From: Vagococcus fessus
GTDB lineage: Bacteria > Bacillota > Bacilli > Lactobacillales > Vagococcaceae
Direction of reading: 5' to 3'
NCBI RefSeq assembly: GCF_003987565.1
Contig: NZ_NGJY01000001.1
Coordinates: 186,001 to 250,000, forward strand
DNA length: 64,000 nucleotides
Under the pieces are notes generated by a model. That model saw only the letters and a list, made by a program, of their open reading frames with translations, did not search any database and was not told where the DNA came from. The position numbers and the translations under genes were made by a program. Numbering within the stretch: position 1 is the first letter of the stretch; every line of letters begins with the position of its first letter. Positions 9,561-17,925 of the stretch are shown here, one piece after another.

Positions 9561-10844
9561 ATGAAAAATATTTGGGATTATACAGAAGTTGCATCAGAGG
9601 AGTCAATTGAGTTAACACAGGAAGCAAAGTTAAAATGTTTGGTAAGTGAGTTGAAAAAATCAGTCCCCTTTTATAAAGAAAATCTGCAACAAATAGAAGC
9701 CAGTGACTGTAACTTATCTAAATTAGAGACACTACCTTTTACGACCAAGCAAGACTTACGAGATAATTACCCATTAGGAATGCTAGCCACAGATATGAAA
9801 AAGGTTGTGAGATTGCATGGCTCTTCTGGTACAACAGGAAATCAGACATTCGTGGCGTATACTAAAAATGATTTAGATGTGTGGTCAACTTTAGTAGCGC
9901 GGTCATTAACGGCGATTGGTGTCACATCAGAAGATAAGATGCAAATTTCATTTGGTTACGGTATGTTCACTGGTGGTTTAGGAATTCACGGCGGTGCGGA
10001 AAAAGTCGGGGCAACTGTTATTCCTGCATCAGCAGGTAATACTCTCAAACAATTAACATTTATGAAGGATTTAGAAACAAGTGTTATTTGTTGCACGCCG
10101 TCGTATGCGTTGTATTTATCGGATGCACTCAAAGAACAAGGCCTAACATCGGCTGATTTAAAGCTAAAAGTTGGCTTATTTGGAGCAGAACCGTGGAGTA
10201 ATGAAATACGAGAAGAATTAGAGACGACCTTGGGGATACAAGCCTTTGATATTTATGGTTTATCTGAAATTATGGGGCCAGGAGTGGCGTATGGGTGTCA
10301 AGAAAAAGAGGGATTGCACATTAATGAAGATCATTTTATCGCAGAGATAATTGATCCGCTAACAGGATGTCGTTTACCAGATGGTCAAGAGGGAGAATTA
10401 GTTATTACTACCTTGTCGAAAGAGGCTTTTCCACTATTGCGTTACCGTACAGGTGATATTACACGGTTAATTCCAGAAAAATGTAGCTGTGGTCGTACAT
10501 TCAAACGAATGGCAAAACCAACAGGCCGAGTAGATGACATGTTGATTGTAAAGGGTGTGAATCTTTATCCCTCTCAAATAGAAGCATTACTTCTTTCTAA
10601 TACGAATTGTTTGCCACATTATCAACTTGAACTTAGAACAGTTAATCATATGGATGAGCTTAGTATTAAAGTAGAGAGTCGATTGATTAATGAAAGAGAC
10701 GTTGTTAAACTGGAAAAGGATTTAAATTCTCTTTTTAAAACAGAAATAGGTTTATCACTGCCTGTTAAGGTTTTAAAAGAACAGACACTAGAACGTTTTG
10801 AAGGAAAAGCGACACGTGTGATTGACAACAGGAAGGATGATTAA
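9561..10844 (+). CDS. PaaK-like phenylacetate/acyl-CoA ligase (ANL superfamily)
   Basis: ATG 9561 follows AAAGAGG. The 427-residue enzyme has the ATP-binding loop HGSSGTTGNQTFVAYTKNDL (about 91-110), FGAEPWSNEIR (about 210), DIYGLSEIMGPGVAYGC (about 231), YRTGDIT (about 295) and GRVDDMLIVKGVNLYPSQ (about 322). These are typical of phenylacetate-CoA ligases, which adenylate a carboxylate and pass it to CoA. CSCGRTF is a conserved family metal site. No other phenylacetate degradation gene is nearby. Together with the downstream acyltransferase-fold protein it more likely activates an acid for an acyl transfer (inference). Confidence 0.85.
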   Translation: MKNIWDYTEVASEESIELTQEAKLKCLVSELKKSVPFYKENLQQIEASDCNLSKLETLPFTTKQDLRDNYPLGMLATDMKKVVRLHGSSGTTGNQTFVAYTKNDLDVWSTLVARSLTAIGVTSEDKMQISFGYGMFTGGLGIHGGAEKVGATVIPASAGNTLKQLTFMKDLETSVICCTPSYALYLSDALKEQGLTSADLKLKVGLFGAEPWSNEIREELETTLGIQAFDIYGLSEIMGPGVAYGCQEKEGLHINEDHFIAEIIDPLTGCRLPDGQEGELVITTLSKEAFPLLRYRTGDITRLIPEKCSCGRTFKRMAKPTGRVDDMLIVKGVNLYPSQIEALLLSNTNCLPHYQLELRTVNHMDELSIKVESRLINERDVVKLEKDLNSLFKTEIGLSLPVKVLKEQTLERFEGKATRVIDNRKDD

Positions 10845-10845
10845 T

Positions 10846-11427
10846 ATGAAAGACGTATCGACAAAAGAACATATATTAATAATAGCTAAAGGCTTATTTC
10901 AAAAGCAAGGTTATGCAGCAACAGGTATTACACAAATTTTGAGAGCAGCAGACATTCCAAAAGGCTCATTGTATCATTTTTTCCCGGGTGGTAAGGAAGA
11001 ACTGCTAATTGAATCAATAAAGGCGACGACTAAAGAAAATGATGCTTACTTAGCAACGTTGTTTCAAGGAATCGAACCAGGATTTTCACGTATTTACAAA
11101 TTATTAGAAGAAGTTGGATCTTACGATTCTTATGAAGGTGTCGTTCCCTTCGCGCTTATCGCTCTTGAAACAGCAGAAAGTCACGAGGCTATCAGAGAGC
11201 AGTGTGAGCAAGCTTACCGCTATATCTTAAGTCGATTGGCTAAAGAGTTTGAAGCAGAGGGCATGAATTCAGAACGTGCGTATCAATTAGCAGGTATGAT
11301 TGAAAGCTCACTTGAAGGTGCATTAGTCTTTGTTCATACCTTTAAAGATAAGGCGTACATCAAAACAACAGTAGAGAACCTAGCCCGCTTAATTGAGTTA
11401 GAAATGTCGTTGCTGAAAAATGATTAA
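10846..11427 (+). CDS. TetR-family regulator, LmrA/YxaF-like
   Basis: ATG 10846 lies nine bases after GGAAGG. The 193-residue protein has an N-terminal TetR HTH (ILIIAKGLFQKQGYAATGIT, then AADIPKGSLYHFFPGGKEEL). The PKGSLYHFFPGGKEEL recognition helix and the helical C-terminal region are of the LmrA/YxaF type. The matching operator at 8835-8850 stands before the first gene, so it likely represses its own operon until an aromatic or fatty ligand binds. Its gene overlaps the next by eight bases. Confidence 0.88.
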   Translation: MKDVSTKEHILIIAKGLFQKQGYAATGITQILRAADIPKGSLYHFFPGGKEELLIESIKATTKENDAYLATLFQGIEPGFSRIYKLLEEVGSYDSYEGVVPFALIALETAESHEAIREQCEQAYRYILSRLAKEFEAEGMNSERAYQLAGMIESSLEGALVFVHTFKDKAYIKTTVENLARLIELEMSLLKND

Positions 11428-12670
11428 AAAATGGCATAAACTAGATAATGCTAGCAAATTATTTAGTGCAGTGGCAACAGAAAAAAATAGTGCAGTGTTT
11501 AGGGTATCCGCTACGTTAGAAAAAGCTATCGATACGACCTTGTTGCAACACGTAACAGATCAAGTCATTCAAAGGTTTCCAGGATTCGGCTATACAATCA
11601 AAAGTGGTGTTTTCTGGAACTACTTGGAACAAAATACAAACAGAGTCAAAATAGAAAAAGAAACACCATTAATTGGGGCGCCATTTGATTTAACGAGTTA
11701 TGATGAGCATCTTATTCGAGTGCTCTATTATCATAATAAATTATCTCTTGAAGTGTCCCACATTGTCTCAGATGGGGCAGGAGCATTAGAGTTTTTTAAA
11801 GTGTTGCTATTCTATTATTTAAGGGAAACAGGATGTCAGTTAGATGATCGTTCTTTTTTATTCAAATTAAGTGAGGAGCCCAAACTGGATGAGTGGGAAG
11901 ATTCTTTTAGAAGATATGCAACAACTGAAGATAATAAGGTCACGACTCTACCTAATGCCTACCGACTTAAGGGGACGCCGTTAAGAGAGGTAGAGGTTAT
12001 CCACGGTACAGTCTCACTGATAGAATTAAAAAAATGTGCAGCCTCTTATGACCTTAATATGACAGCTTTTTTGGCTAGTTTACTTAGTTATAGCTGTTAC
12101 CAAACAAAGATTAAAGAAACCCAGACAGATGATTCAGTAGTAGTATCTATTCCGGTTAATTTAAGAGGGTTGTTTCCTTCAAAGACGCTAACTAATTTCT
12201 TTGGAACTATCACAGTTGAAGTAGAGGGAACTAAAGAACTCTCGTTATCTGATATTTGTGAGAGGGTTAGAATACAGTTTAAAGACCGCTTAACTAAAGA
12301 AATGCTTCAAAGAATGATTAATGAGAATGTCAAAATGGAATCTAAGCAGTATTCTCGCTTAACACCACTTGTAATCAAAGAACAAATCATGAGACTAGCT
12401 TTTGCCAAACGTGGCGAGCATAAAAAAACACTAACATTTTCAAATTTAGGGCGGTTCCAAGTACCAAAAGAACTACAAGCGTATGTAAAAGCGATTAATG
12501 TAGTTTCTTATCCTACTTCAAATGTTCCAATTAATTGTTGTGCTATCTCTTATAATGACAATATGAGCATTACTTTTGTTAGAAACATAAGTGAAACAGC
12601 TGTTATTCAATACTTTTTTAATTATTTGAGTGAGGCAGAAGGATTGAGTGTTGAAATTAGCACGTCCTAA
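11420..12670 (+). CDS. Condensation-fold acyltransferase (alcohol acetyltransferase-like)
   Basis: This 416-residue protein contains EVSHIVSDGAGALEFFK (about 109-125), a variant of the HHxxxDG active site of condensation and chloramphenicol-acetyltransferase-fold enzymes. Conserved later pieces are VVSIPVNLRGLFPS, LTNFFGTI and LTFSNLGRFQVP. The family transfers acyl groups from CoA or carrier proteins to alcohols or amines. Translation is probably coupled to the TetR gene (overlap ATGATTAA). With the ligase it could acylate a small molecule or lipid; the product is unknown. Confidence 0.78.
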   Translation: MIKKWHKLDNASKLFSAVATEKNSAVFRVSATLEKAIDTTLLQHVTDQVIQRFPGFGYTIKSGVFWNYLEQNTNRVKIEKETPLIGAPFDLTSYDEHLIRVLYYHNKLSLEVSHIVSDGAGALEFFKVLLFYYLRETGCQLDDRSFLFKLSEEPKLDEWEDSFRRYATTEDNKVTTLPNAYRLKGTPLREVEVIHGTVSLIELKKCAASYDLNMTAFLASLLSYSCYQTKIKETQTDDSVVVSIPVNLRGLFPSKTLTNFFGTITVEVEGTKELSLSDICERVRIQFKDRLTKEMLQRMINENVKMESKQYSRLTPLVIKEQIMRLAFAKRGEHKKTLTFSNLGRFQVPKELQAYVKAINVVSYPTSNVPINCCAISYNDNMSITFVRNISETAVIQYFFNYLSEAEGLSVEISTS

Positions 12671-12787
12671 TAAGAATAGAGTTATCTTAAGGATAATTTA
12701 AGAAACAAAAGGACGTAATAACTGTACGCTTAGACTGATTCTGGGTTAAACTATAAATAACACTAATGTATAAGGAGTGAGAGGCAA

Positions 12788-14794
12788 ATGAAAAAGAAAT
12801 TACTAATAGGTACGAGTGTTGTCTTAGTTGCTGGCGCTTCATTTTACGGCTATAGAACTATGACAGATAATAAAAATCGTCAGAAAGCAGTAGATAGTTT
12901 TGTCTCAGATTTAAAAAAGCAAAACTTTGATGATTATAGTCAATTGTTTTCAAAAAAATCACTAGAAGATTACACCTTAACGAATAAAGCAGTAAAAGAA
13001 CGTTATGAGACTATTTTTGGTAGCATTGGTGTTACTAAAGTGAAAGTAACTAATCTTAAAGATGAGAAGTATGGTAAAAAGAACTATAGATTGACTTATA
13101 ACTTAGAATTAACTACTCCAGAAGGTGTTATTAAACCAGAGAAATATAAGGCAATTTATTCTAAATCTAATAATGGAAAGTTTGAATTTAAGTGGAATTC
13201 GTATTTGATTTTCCCAGGGATGGAAGCAACGGATAAAGTGTCGTTGCAAAATGATGTTGTCGAACGTGGGGCTATTTTAGACCGTAAAGGTGAACCTTTA
13301 GCTGAAAATAAAGAATTTGAACAAATTGGAATGAATCCTAGTCAATTAGGTGATGATAAAAAAGAAGCATTGAAAGAAATCAGCGAGGCGATTGATACCC
13401 CAGTTGATAAGTTAGAAGCTTTATTAGAACCAGAATGGACAAAAGGAGACGTTTTTGTTCCTATAAAAGTACTGGATGATAAGCAAGTCGAAGCTTTAAA
13501 AGATAAGCTGCCAAGGGGGACAAGTTTAGCTAGCAAAACACAACGCTACTATCCATTAGGGAAGGCTGCTGCTCATTTGGTTGGTTATATAGGGCAACCT
13601 ACTGCGGAAGATTTGGATAAAAATCCTGACTTAGATGAGACTACTCCAATAGGTAGAATGGGACTTGAGCAAGCTTTAGATAACGATTTAAGAGGGAAAA
13701 ATGGGCTTTCACTTGTTATCACAACAGCAAAAGGTGATGTCAAAAAAACTGTCTTTAAGCGAAAAGCAGTTGAAGGGAAAACGGTTAAATTAACACTTGA
13801 CCGTGAAGCGCAACAAAAAGCGTTTGATTCCTTGGAAAATAAACCAGGTGCTATGGTAGCCTCTCAGCCAAAAACAGGCGATTTATTAGTGGCGACAAGT
13901 TCACCATCATTTGATCCAAACCAATTTATTACAGGAATGGCAGATAAAGAATATAAGGCGTTATCTGAGGATAAACATTTACCATTTCTTGCGAGATATG
14001 CTAATCGTTATGCACCAGGTTCAACCTTTAAGACAATTACCGCTGCAATCGGTTTAGATGCAGGTGTTATTAAACCAGAGGAAGCTTTACCCATCGATGG
14101 CTTGAAATGGCAAAAAGATAAAAGTTGGGGTGGATTTTGGACAACGCGAGTTAAAGAACAACCGACTGTTAATTTAGAACAAGCTTTGGTGTATTCAGAT
14201 AACATTTACTTTGCTCAACAAGCTCTAAAAATGGGTGAGAAAACGTTAATGGATGGTCTAGCTAAATTTCCATTTAATAAAGAAACGACACTACCTATTC
14301 CAATGGAACCCGCAAGTATCTCAAATGAAGAGAAATTTAAAAATGATATTTTATTAGCAGATACAGCTTATGGACAAGGTCAATTAATGATCACACCACT
14401 TCAACAACTTGAGATGTACAGTGTCTTTATGAATGAAGGGAATTTGATTACTCCTAAGCTGATAGAGGATGCTAAGACTGAAAAGACAGATGGTATTGTT
14501 AGTGATAAATCAGCTAAAATAGTCTTAGATGATTTAGTTGGGACTGTGGCAAATGAAGATGGTTATGCTCATAATCTCTATCAACCAGGTTTTAATTTAG
14601 CAGCTAAAACAGGAACAGCTGAGATTAAAGAGAAACAAGATACAGTTGGAACTGAAAATAGTTTCCTGTTATTTTTAGATAAAGATAAAAGTCAGTTTAT
14701 GGGACTCGTTTTTTCTGAAGATTCTAGAAAAAATGGAGCGGCAAATGAGAAAGCAAAAGTCTTGGTTGACTATTTAGAAAAGAACTATAACTAA
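12788..14794 (+). CDS. Class B penicillin-binding protein with MecA N-terminal domain (PBP5/PBP2a-type)
   Basis: This 668-residue protein has one N-terminal membrane anchor (about 5-22) and an NTF2-like MecA_N domain (about 25-145). A dimerisation domain follows (VVERGAILDRKGEPLAEN at about 155-172, IGRMGLEQALDNDLRG at about 292-307). The transpeptidase domain has Ser412-x-x-Lys415 (PGSTFKT), Ser470-Asp-Asn and Lys607-Thr-Gly-Thr. It cross-links peptidoglycan outside the membrane. Low-affinity homologs give enterococci intrinsic beta-lactam tolerance and PBP2a gives MRSA resistance; affinity here cannot be judged. It has its own RBS (AAGGAGTGAGAGG). Confidence 0.92.
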   Translation: MKKKLLIGTSVVLVAGASFYGYRTMTDNKNRQKAVDSFVSDLKKQNFDDYSQLFSKKSLEDYTLTNKAVKERYETIFGSIGVTKVKVTNLKDEKYGKKNYRLTYNLELTTPEGVIKPEKYKAIYSKSNNGKFEFKWNSYLIFPGMEATDKVSLQNDVVERGAILDRKGEPLAENKEFEQIGMNPSQLGDDKKEALKEISEAIDTPVDKLEALLEPEWTKGDVFVPIKVLDDKQVEALKDKLPRGTSLASKTQRYYPLGKAAAHLVGYIGQPTAEDLDKNPDLDETTPIGRMGLEQALDNDLRGKNGLSLVITTAKGDVKKTVFKRKAVEGKTVKLTLDREAQQKAFDSLENKPGAMVASQPKTGDLLVATSSPSFDPNQFITGMADKEYKALSEDKHLPFLARYANRYAPGSTFKTITAAIGLDAGVIKPEEALPIDGLKWQKDKSWGGFWTTRVKEQPTVNLEQALVYSDNIYFAQQALKMGEKTLMDGLAKFPFNKETTLPIPMEPASISNEEKFKNDILLADTAYGQGQLMITPLQQLEMYSVFMNEGNLITPKLIEDAKTEKTDGIVSDKSAKIVLDDLVGTVANEDGYAHNLYQPGFNLAAKTGTAEIKEKQDTVGTENSFLLFLDKDKSQFMGLVFSEDSRKNGAANEKAKVLVDYLEKNYN

Positions 14795-14923
14795 AGTTAG
14801 TATTTAAATGATAGAATTTAGACCATAAAAAAGTAGTGATTTATAGTATTTAGCATGTGCGTTGGAGTCAGATATGAGGTAGAATGAAGGTGTCGATATA
14901 ACCAGACGTGAAAGGAAGAAAAC

Positions 14924-15349
14924 ATGAAAACATTTAAAGAAGCGTTATTAAATGAATTAGATGAAGCAATGATTCCAAACGTAGCGGCACATTTAGTAGA
15001 GATGTATGAAACAGAATTAGAAGAGGATTCATTAAGACATGCTTTAGTTAGTTTTAAAAATTCAATCGCATCACTTAGCGATCAGCCAAATGATGAATTT
15101 AAAATTTTGATTGAAAAAGAGATCGAACCAATCACAAAGATAGAATATTGGAGTCCAACCCTTGTGAAAGTGGCAACTGAAGAACAATTTTCAACAGATT
15201 TAGTTCCCTTTGAAGTGGTGTTTAATTATATGATGGCTGAAGAGTTACCAAAAGATGCTAGTTTACTTGGTGATATTATCTGGGAAATTACCTTTGATGG
15301 ATGGACGAAAGAAGAGCAATTAGAACGTATAAAAAATTACAGAGGATAA
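14924..15349 (+). CDS. Acidic conserved small protein (DUF6557-like)
   Basis: This 141-residue, strongly acidic soluble protein has no membrane segment or signal peptide. The start follows AAAGGAAG. Sequence features such as the N-terminal TFKEALLNELDEAMIPN and the C-terminal WEITFDGWTKEEQLERIKNY resemble DUF6557-type proteins of Lactobacillales. The family has no known function. It is monocistronic with its own terminator. Confidence 0.6.
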   Translation: MKTFKEALLNELDEAMIPNVAAHLVEMYETELEEDSLRHALVSFKNSIASLSDQPNDEFKILIEKEIEPITKIEYWSPTLVKVATEEQFSTDLVPFEVVFNYMMAEELPKDASLLGDIIWEITFDGWTKEEQLERIKNYRG

Positions 15350-15359
15350 TATCTCACAT

Positions 15360-15393
15360 AAAGGCTCATTTCATTTGAAGTGAGTCTTTTTTT
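15360..15393 (+). terminator. Terminator after the acidic small protein
   Basis: GGCTCATTT (15363-15371) pairs with AAGTGAGTC (15378-15386) with one G-T pair, followed by a T run. Confidence 0.8.
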
Positions 15394-15427
15394 AGTGTTA
15401 TTCAAGAGTGTTTAAGGAAAATAATCC

Positions 15428-15457
15428 TTGACTGTTCGGACGAACACTTCGTACAAT
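15428..15457 (+). promoter_or_regulatory. Promoter of structured RNA copy 1
   Basis: TTGACT (15428-15433) and TACAAT (15452-15457) are 18 bp apart. The same two hexamers with the same 18-bp spacing precede the second copy at 45610-45639. Confidence 0.7.
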
Positions 15458-15463
15458 AAGGAT

Positions 15464-15716
15464 AGATAGAACACAATAAAAAAAGGCACTCTTCGACAGC
15501 CATCGAAGAGCCACTCATAGCCAGCCAGTTAACCTGACTAATCGTGTTGCCATAGTTAATGCTATCATCTAACGAATTAAATGTAAACGGTTTCTAAAAA
15601 TAATTACCTATTATTTTTACGTCTAACTTAAGGTTAATCGTTATAAATTCGTTAGGAGATAGAGCTTATTTAACTATGTAAAGAGATTAGACAGACTCTG
15701 TTTAATCTCTTTTTTT
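15464..15716 (+). ncRNA. Structured non-coding RNA, copy 1 (family not identified)
   Basis: No ORF fits this 450-bp gap. A 5' hairpin (CTCTTCGA 15489-15496 with TCGAAGAG 15503-15510) is followed by long-range pairings: CATAGTTAA 15551-15559 with TTAACTATG 15670-15678, CTATC 15562-15566 with GATAG 15658-15662, and CTAACGAATT 15569-15578 with AATTCGTTAG 15646-15655. A terminator hairpin ends at 15716. A second locus at 45.6 kb keeps the promoter, the 5' hairpin position, the TTGCCATAGTTAATGCTA block, AAATGTAAACG, the TTATTTAACTATGT block and the terminator, while the inner stem is changed with its pairing kept. This is good evidence for a selected RNA of about 250 nt. Confidence 0.7.
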
Positions 15717-15808
15717 GTGTTCTGTTTGTTGTTGTTTCTATCCGTGTTATTAGAGGTATCACGGTTATCACACGTCCGTTGTGTAGGGTTTAAAGGAGGA
15801 TGACTATC

Positions 15809-16000
15809 ATGGCATCACAAGAATTTGTTGAGTTAACACCTTATCTATTATTTGACGAAGAAGCTTATTTATTATCGAAAGAAATTATGGAGCGTTATGC
15901 ACCTGATGTTGATGTGGCAATGATGGTTATGTTTAGTTTGGGTGTTGCCAAAGGAAAAGCGAATGAAAGGAATAGTGGACCCTATGATAGAAAAAGATAA
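15809..16000 (+). CDS. Small protein preceding the HEPN gene
   Basis: ATG 15809 lies eight bases after AAGGAGGA. The 63-residue, acidic product (MASQEFVELTPYLLFDEEAY...) appears helical, with no membrane segment. Its 3' end overlaps the HEPN gene by 38 bases, so the two are translationally linked. By position it could be the antitoxin or regulatory partner of the HEPN protein; this is inference. I recognise no family. Confidence 0.6.
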   Translation: MASQEFVELTPYLLFDEEAYLLSKEIMERYAPDVDVAMMVMFSLGVAKGKANERNSGPYDRKR

Positions 16001-16460
16001 GACCTATTTTATTATGAAAAATAAATTTGAATTACGTCGCTTAAAATTACTTCAAGTCGATAGTCAATTTGCCATTGAGTCAGGTGATTTATATCGTGGG
16101 TTCATTTCCCTTCATTGTTGTATGGAGCAGTTGATGTATATTTTTGTGGAAGAGTCAGTCCTTGCAAATGGAGGGGGACTTAAACAACTATCTGCTGTGA
16201 AATCTCAGAACTACCATAATCTAGTAAAAAAAGAAGTGAGTAAACTCTTGGACAGCAAAGATAATCCATGTAGGCTTGATAAGCCGGGGACCTTGCTCTA
16301 TATTTATTGGAACACAGTCTATACATTGAGAAATAAAGCAGTGCATCGAGGTTATGTTTTAGTAGAGGACGAAGTCAGAGAAGCGTGTCAGATTATATTT
16401 GAGCTGATGAATCGGATTAGTGACACGAATAAAACAGTTGGGATGTGGGGCGTGTATTGA
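15963..16460 (+). CDS. HEPN-domain protein, putative RNase/toxin
   Basis: ATG 15963 follows AAGGAAAAGC inside the previous gene (165 residues); another ATG at 15984 is possible. The C-terminal part reads NTVYTLRNKAVHRGYVLVED with Arg123-x4-His128, the catalytic Rx4-6H signature of HEPN ribonucleases. The N-terminal helix (LRRLKLLQVDSQFAIESGDL) and FISLHCCMEQLMYIFVEESV fit the helical HEPN fold. HEPN proteins act as toxins, abortive infection effectors or tRNA/mRNA nucleases, often with a small partner. The gene sits alone with its overlapping small partner, right after structured RNA copy 1. Confidence 0.6.
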   Translation: MKGIVDPMIEKDKTYFIMKNKFELRRLKLLQVDSQFAIESGDLYRGFISLHCCMEQLMYIFVEESVLANGGGLKQLSAVKSQNYHNLVKKEVSKLLDSKDNPCRLDKPGTLLYIYWNTVYTLRNKAVHRGYVLVEDEVREACQIIFELMNRISDTNKTVGMWGVY

Positions 16461-16494
16461 ATAAAACAATCGTATCATAGGAATTTAAATACTA

Positions 16495-16527
16495 AAAAAG
16501 CCTCGAACGGTAACGTTCGGGGCTTTA
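16495..16527. terminator. Bidirectional terminator between HEPN and nitroreductase genes
   Basis: AAAGCCTCGAACG and CGTTCGGGGCTTT form a strong stem around GTAA; it serves the two convergent genes. Confidence 0.8.
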
Positions 16528-16529
16528 AA

Positions 16530-17171
16530 TTATTTCCAAGTTGTAATATCAGTGATAGGTAAGCGCGCTGTTTGTTTGCCTTCTTCTGCGGCTTTACCAA
16601 TACTAACGATCATAACAGGCATATGACGAGTAGGGTCCATGTCAAAAGCTTCTGCTAAGTTCGCACGGTCAAATCCGCCAATAGCGTTTGTATCATAACC
16701 GTAAGCACGAGCTACTAACATTAATTGCATTGACACAAGTCCAGCATCGATTAGGGCAATTTGTTTCAAGCCTTCTTCTGGCATGTTGTCGTACATTTGA
16801 GCGAAACGATCTAATTGTTTTTCTTTGATTTCTTCGGTTAAGCCACCGATTTCAACTGATTTAGAGTAAATCTTTTCAGCGTTATCAAAGCTTTTTAAGT
16901 CACCAAAGATTAAAATCATAGCGGCTGATGAATCACTTTGTTTTGAATTAAAGCCAACAAGTGGACGTAATTTATCTTTGCCTTCAGGTGTATCTACCAC
17001 AACAAAACGCCAAGGCTGCATGTTGATTGATGAAGGAGCCGTTGTAGTATCTTCTAAGATTTGTTTCATAATATCGCGGTCAATCTTCACGTTAGGGTCG
17101 TATTGACGAATTGAACGACGTCCTTTTAAAATATCGTTAAAATCATTGTTTATATATGTATGTTCACTCAT
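16530..17171 (-). CDS. Nitroreductase family FMN-dependent oxidoreductase
   Basis: This 213-residue protein has the nitroreductase signature at the start (LKGRRSIRQYDPN, about 15-27), SSINMQPWRFVVVD (about 47-60) for FMN binding, and the late AYGYDTNAIGGFDR. The family transfers electrons from NAD(P)H through FMN to nitro compounds, quinones or enones; YdgI/NfnB-like members are close in layout. AGGAGGT precedes the start. It is monocistronic and its natural substrate is not known. Confidence 0.9.
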   Translation of the reverse strand: MSEHTYINNDFNDILKGRRSIRQYDPNVKIDRDIMKQILEDTTTAPSSINMQPWRFVVVDTPEGKDKLRPLVGFNSKQSDSSAAMILIFGDLKSFDNAEKIYSKSVEIGGLTEEIKEKQLDRFAQMYDNMPEEGLKQIALIDAGLVSMQLMLVARAYGYDTNAIGGFDRANLAEAFDMDPTRHMPVMIVSIGKAAEEGKQTARLPITDITTWK

Positions 17172-17364
17172 GTAAGTGACCTCCTAATAGTTCGTTATAG
17201 TGTTCAAAAATATCTGAACCCAAACAATATAGCATGTTTCCATAGGCTTGTAAACTTTTAACATTGTGTTATAGTGAGCGAATTAAAGAAAATTAGTTTG
17301 AATAAAATGAAACCATTTCGTGAGATGATTACTCTAATAAGTATAGAGGCAAAGGAGTGAGTAA

Positions 17365-17925
17365 ATGAAAGAGGAAGTAGTGGTCAAACGGGCCATAAAA
17401 GGGAACAGTGATGCTTTTGAAGAGTTAATGTCAATCTACCAAAATCAAATGTACCGTACAGCTTATCTTTATTTAGGAAATCAGGCTGATAGTTTAGATG
17501 CAGTCCAAGAATCAGTCTATCAAGCACTAAAAAATATTAAGCAAGTCAAAAAGCCAAAGTATTTTAAAACGTGGCTAATGCGGATTGTCATTAATAATGC
17601 GATGGCTTTAAATAAGAAAAAAGCACAAGTGATTTTCTTCCCAGAGGGTGATGAACGAGAGGGTATGGATGCTGTTATTTATGAAGAATCAGTAGAAAGA
17701 CAGACGGACAAGCAAATTGATATTACGGCATCACTAGCACAACTCAAAGAAAGTTACCGAAAAGTGATTATTCTTTATTATTACCAGTCCTTATCCGTAA
17801 GAGAAATCGGTCAAGTGCTAGAACTATCAGAAGGAACAGTCAAAACGAATCTAGCTAGAGGCAGACAAGCGTTAAAAGAGGTCTTGTTAAAGGAGGGTAA
17901 ACATGATGAACGACAAACAAATTAA
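17365..17925 (+). CDS. ECF-type RNA polymerase sigma factor
   Basis: This 186-residue protein has region 2 (DAFEELMSIYQNQMYRTAYLYLGNQADSLDAVQ, about 17-50; then KYFKTWLMRIVINNA at about 69-83). Region 4 is LKESYRKVIILYYYQSLSVREIGQVLELSEGTVKTNLARGR (about 130-170). It resembles the SigV/SigW-like group. A TGAAAC -35-like element at 17308-17313 is compatible with autoregulation. It overlaps the following gene by 23 bases. It probably responds to cell envelope stress, as relatives do, through the membrane-bound partner encoded next. Confidence 0.9.
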   Translation: MKEEVVVKRAIKGNSDAFEELMSIYQNQMYRTAYLYLGNQADSLDAVQESVYQALKNIKQVKKPKYFKTWLMRIVINNAMALNKKKAQVIFFPEGDEREGMDAVIYEESVERQTDKQIDITASLAQLKESYRKVIILYYYQSLSVREIGQVLELSEGTVKTNLARGRQALKEVLLKEGKHDERQTN

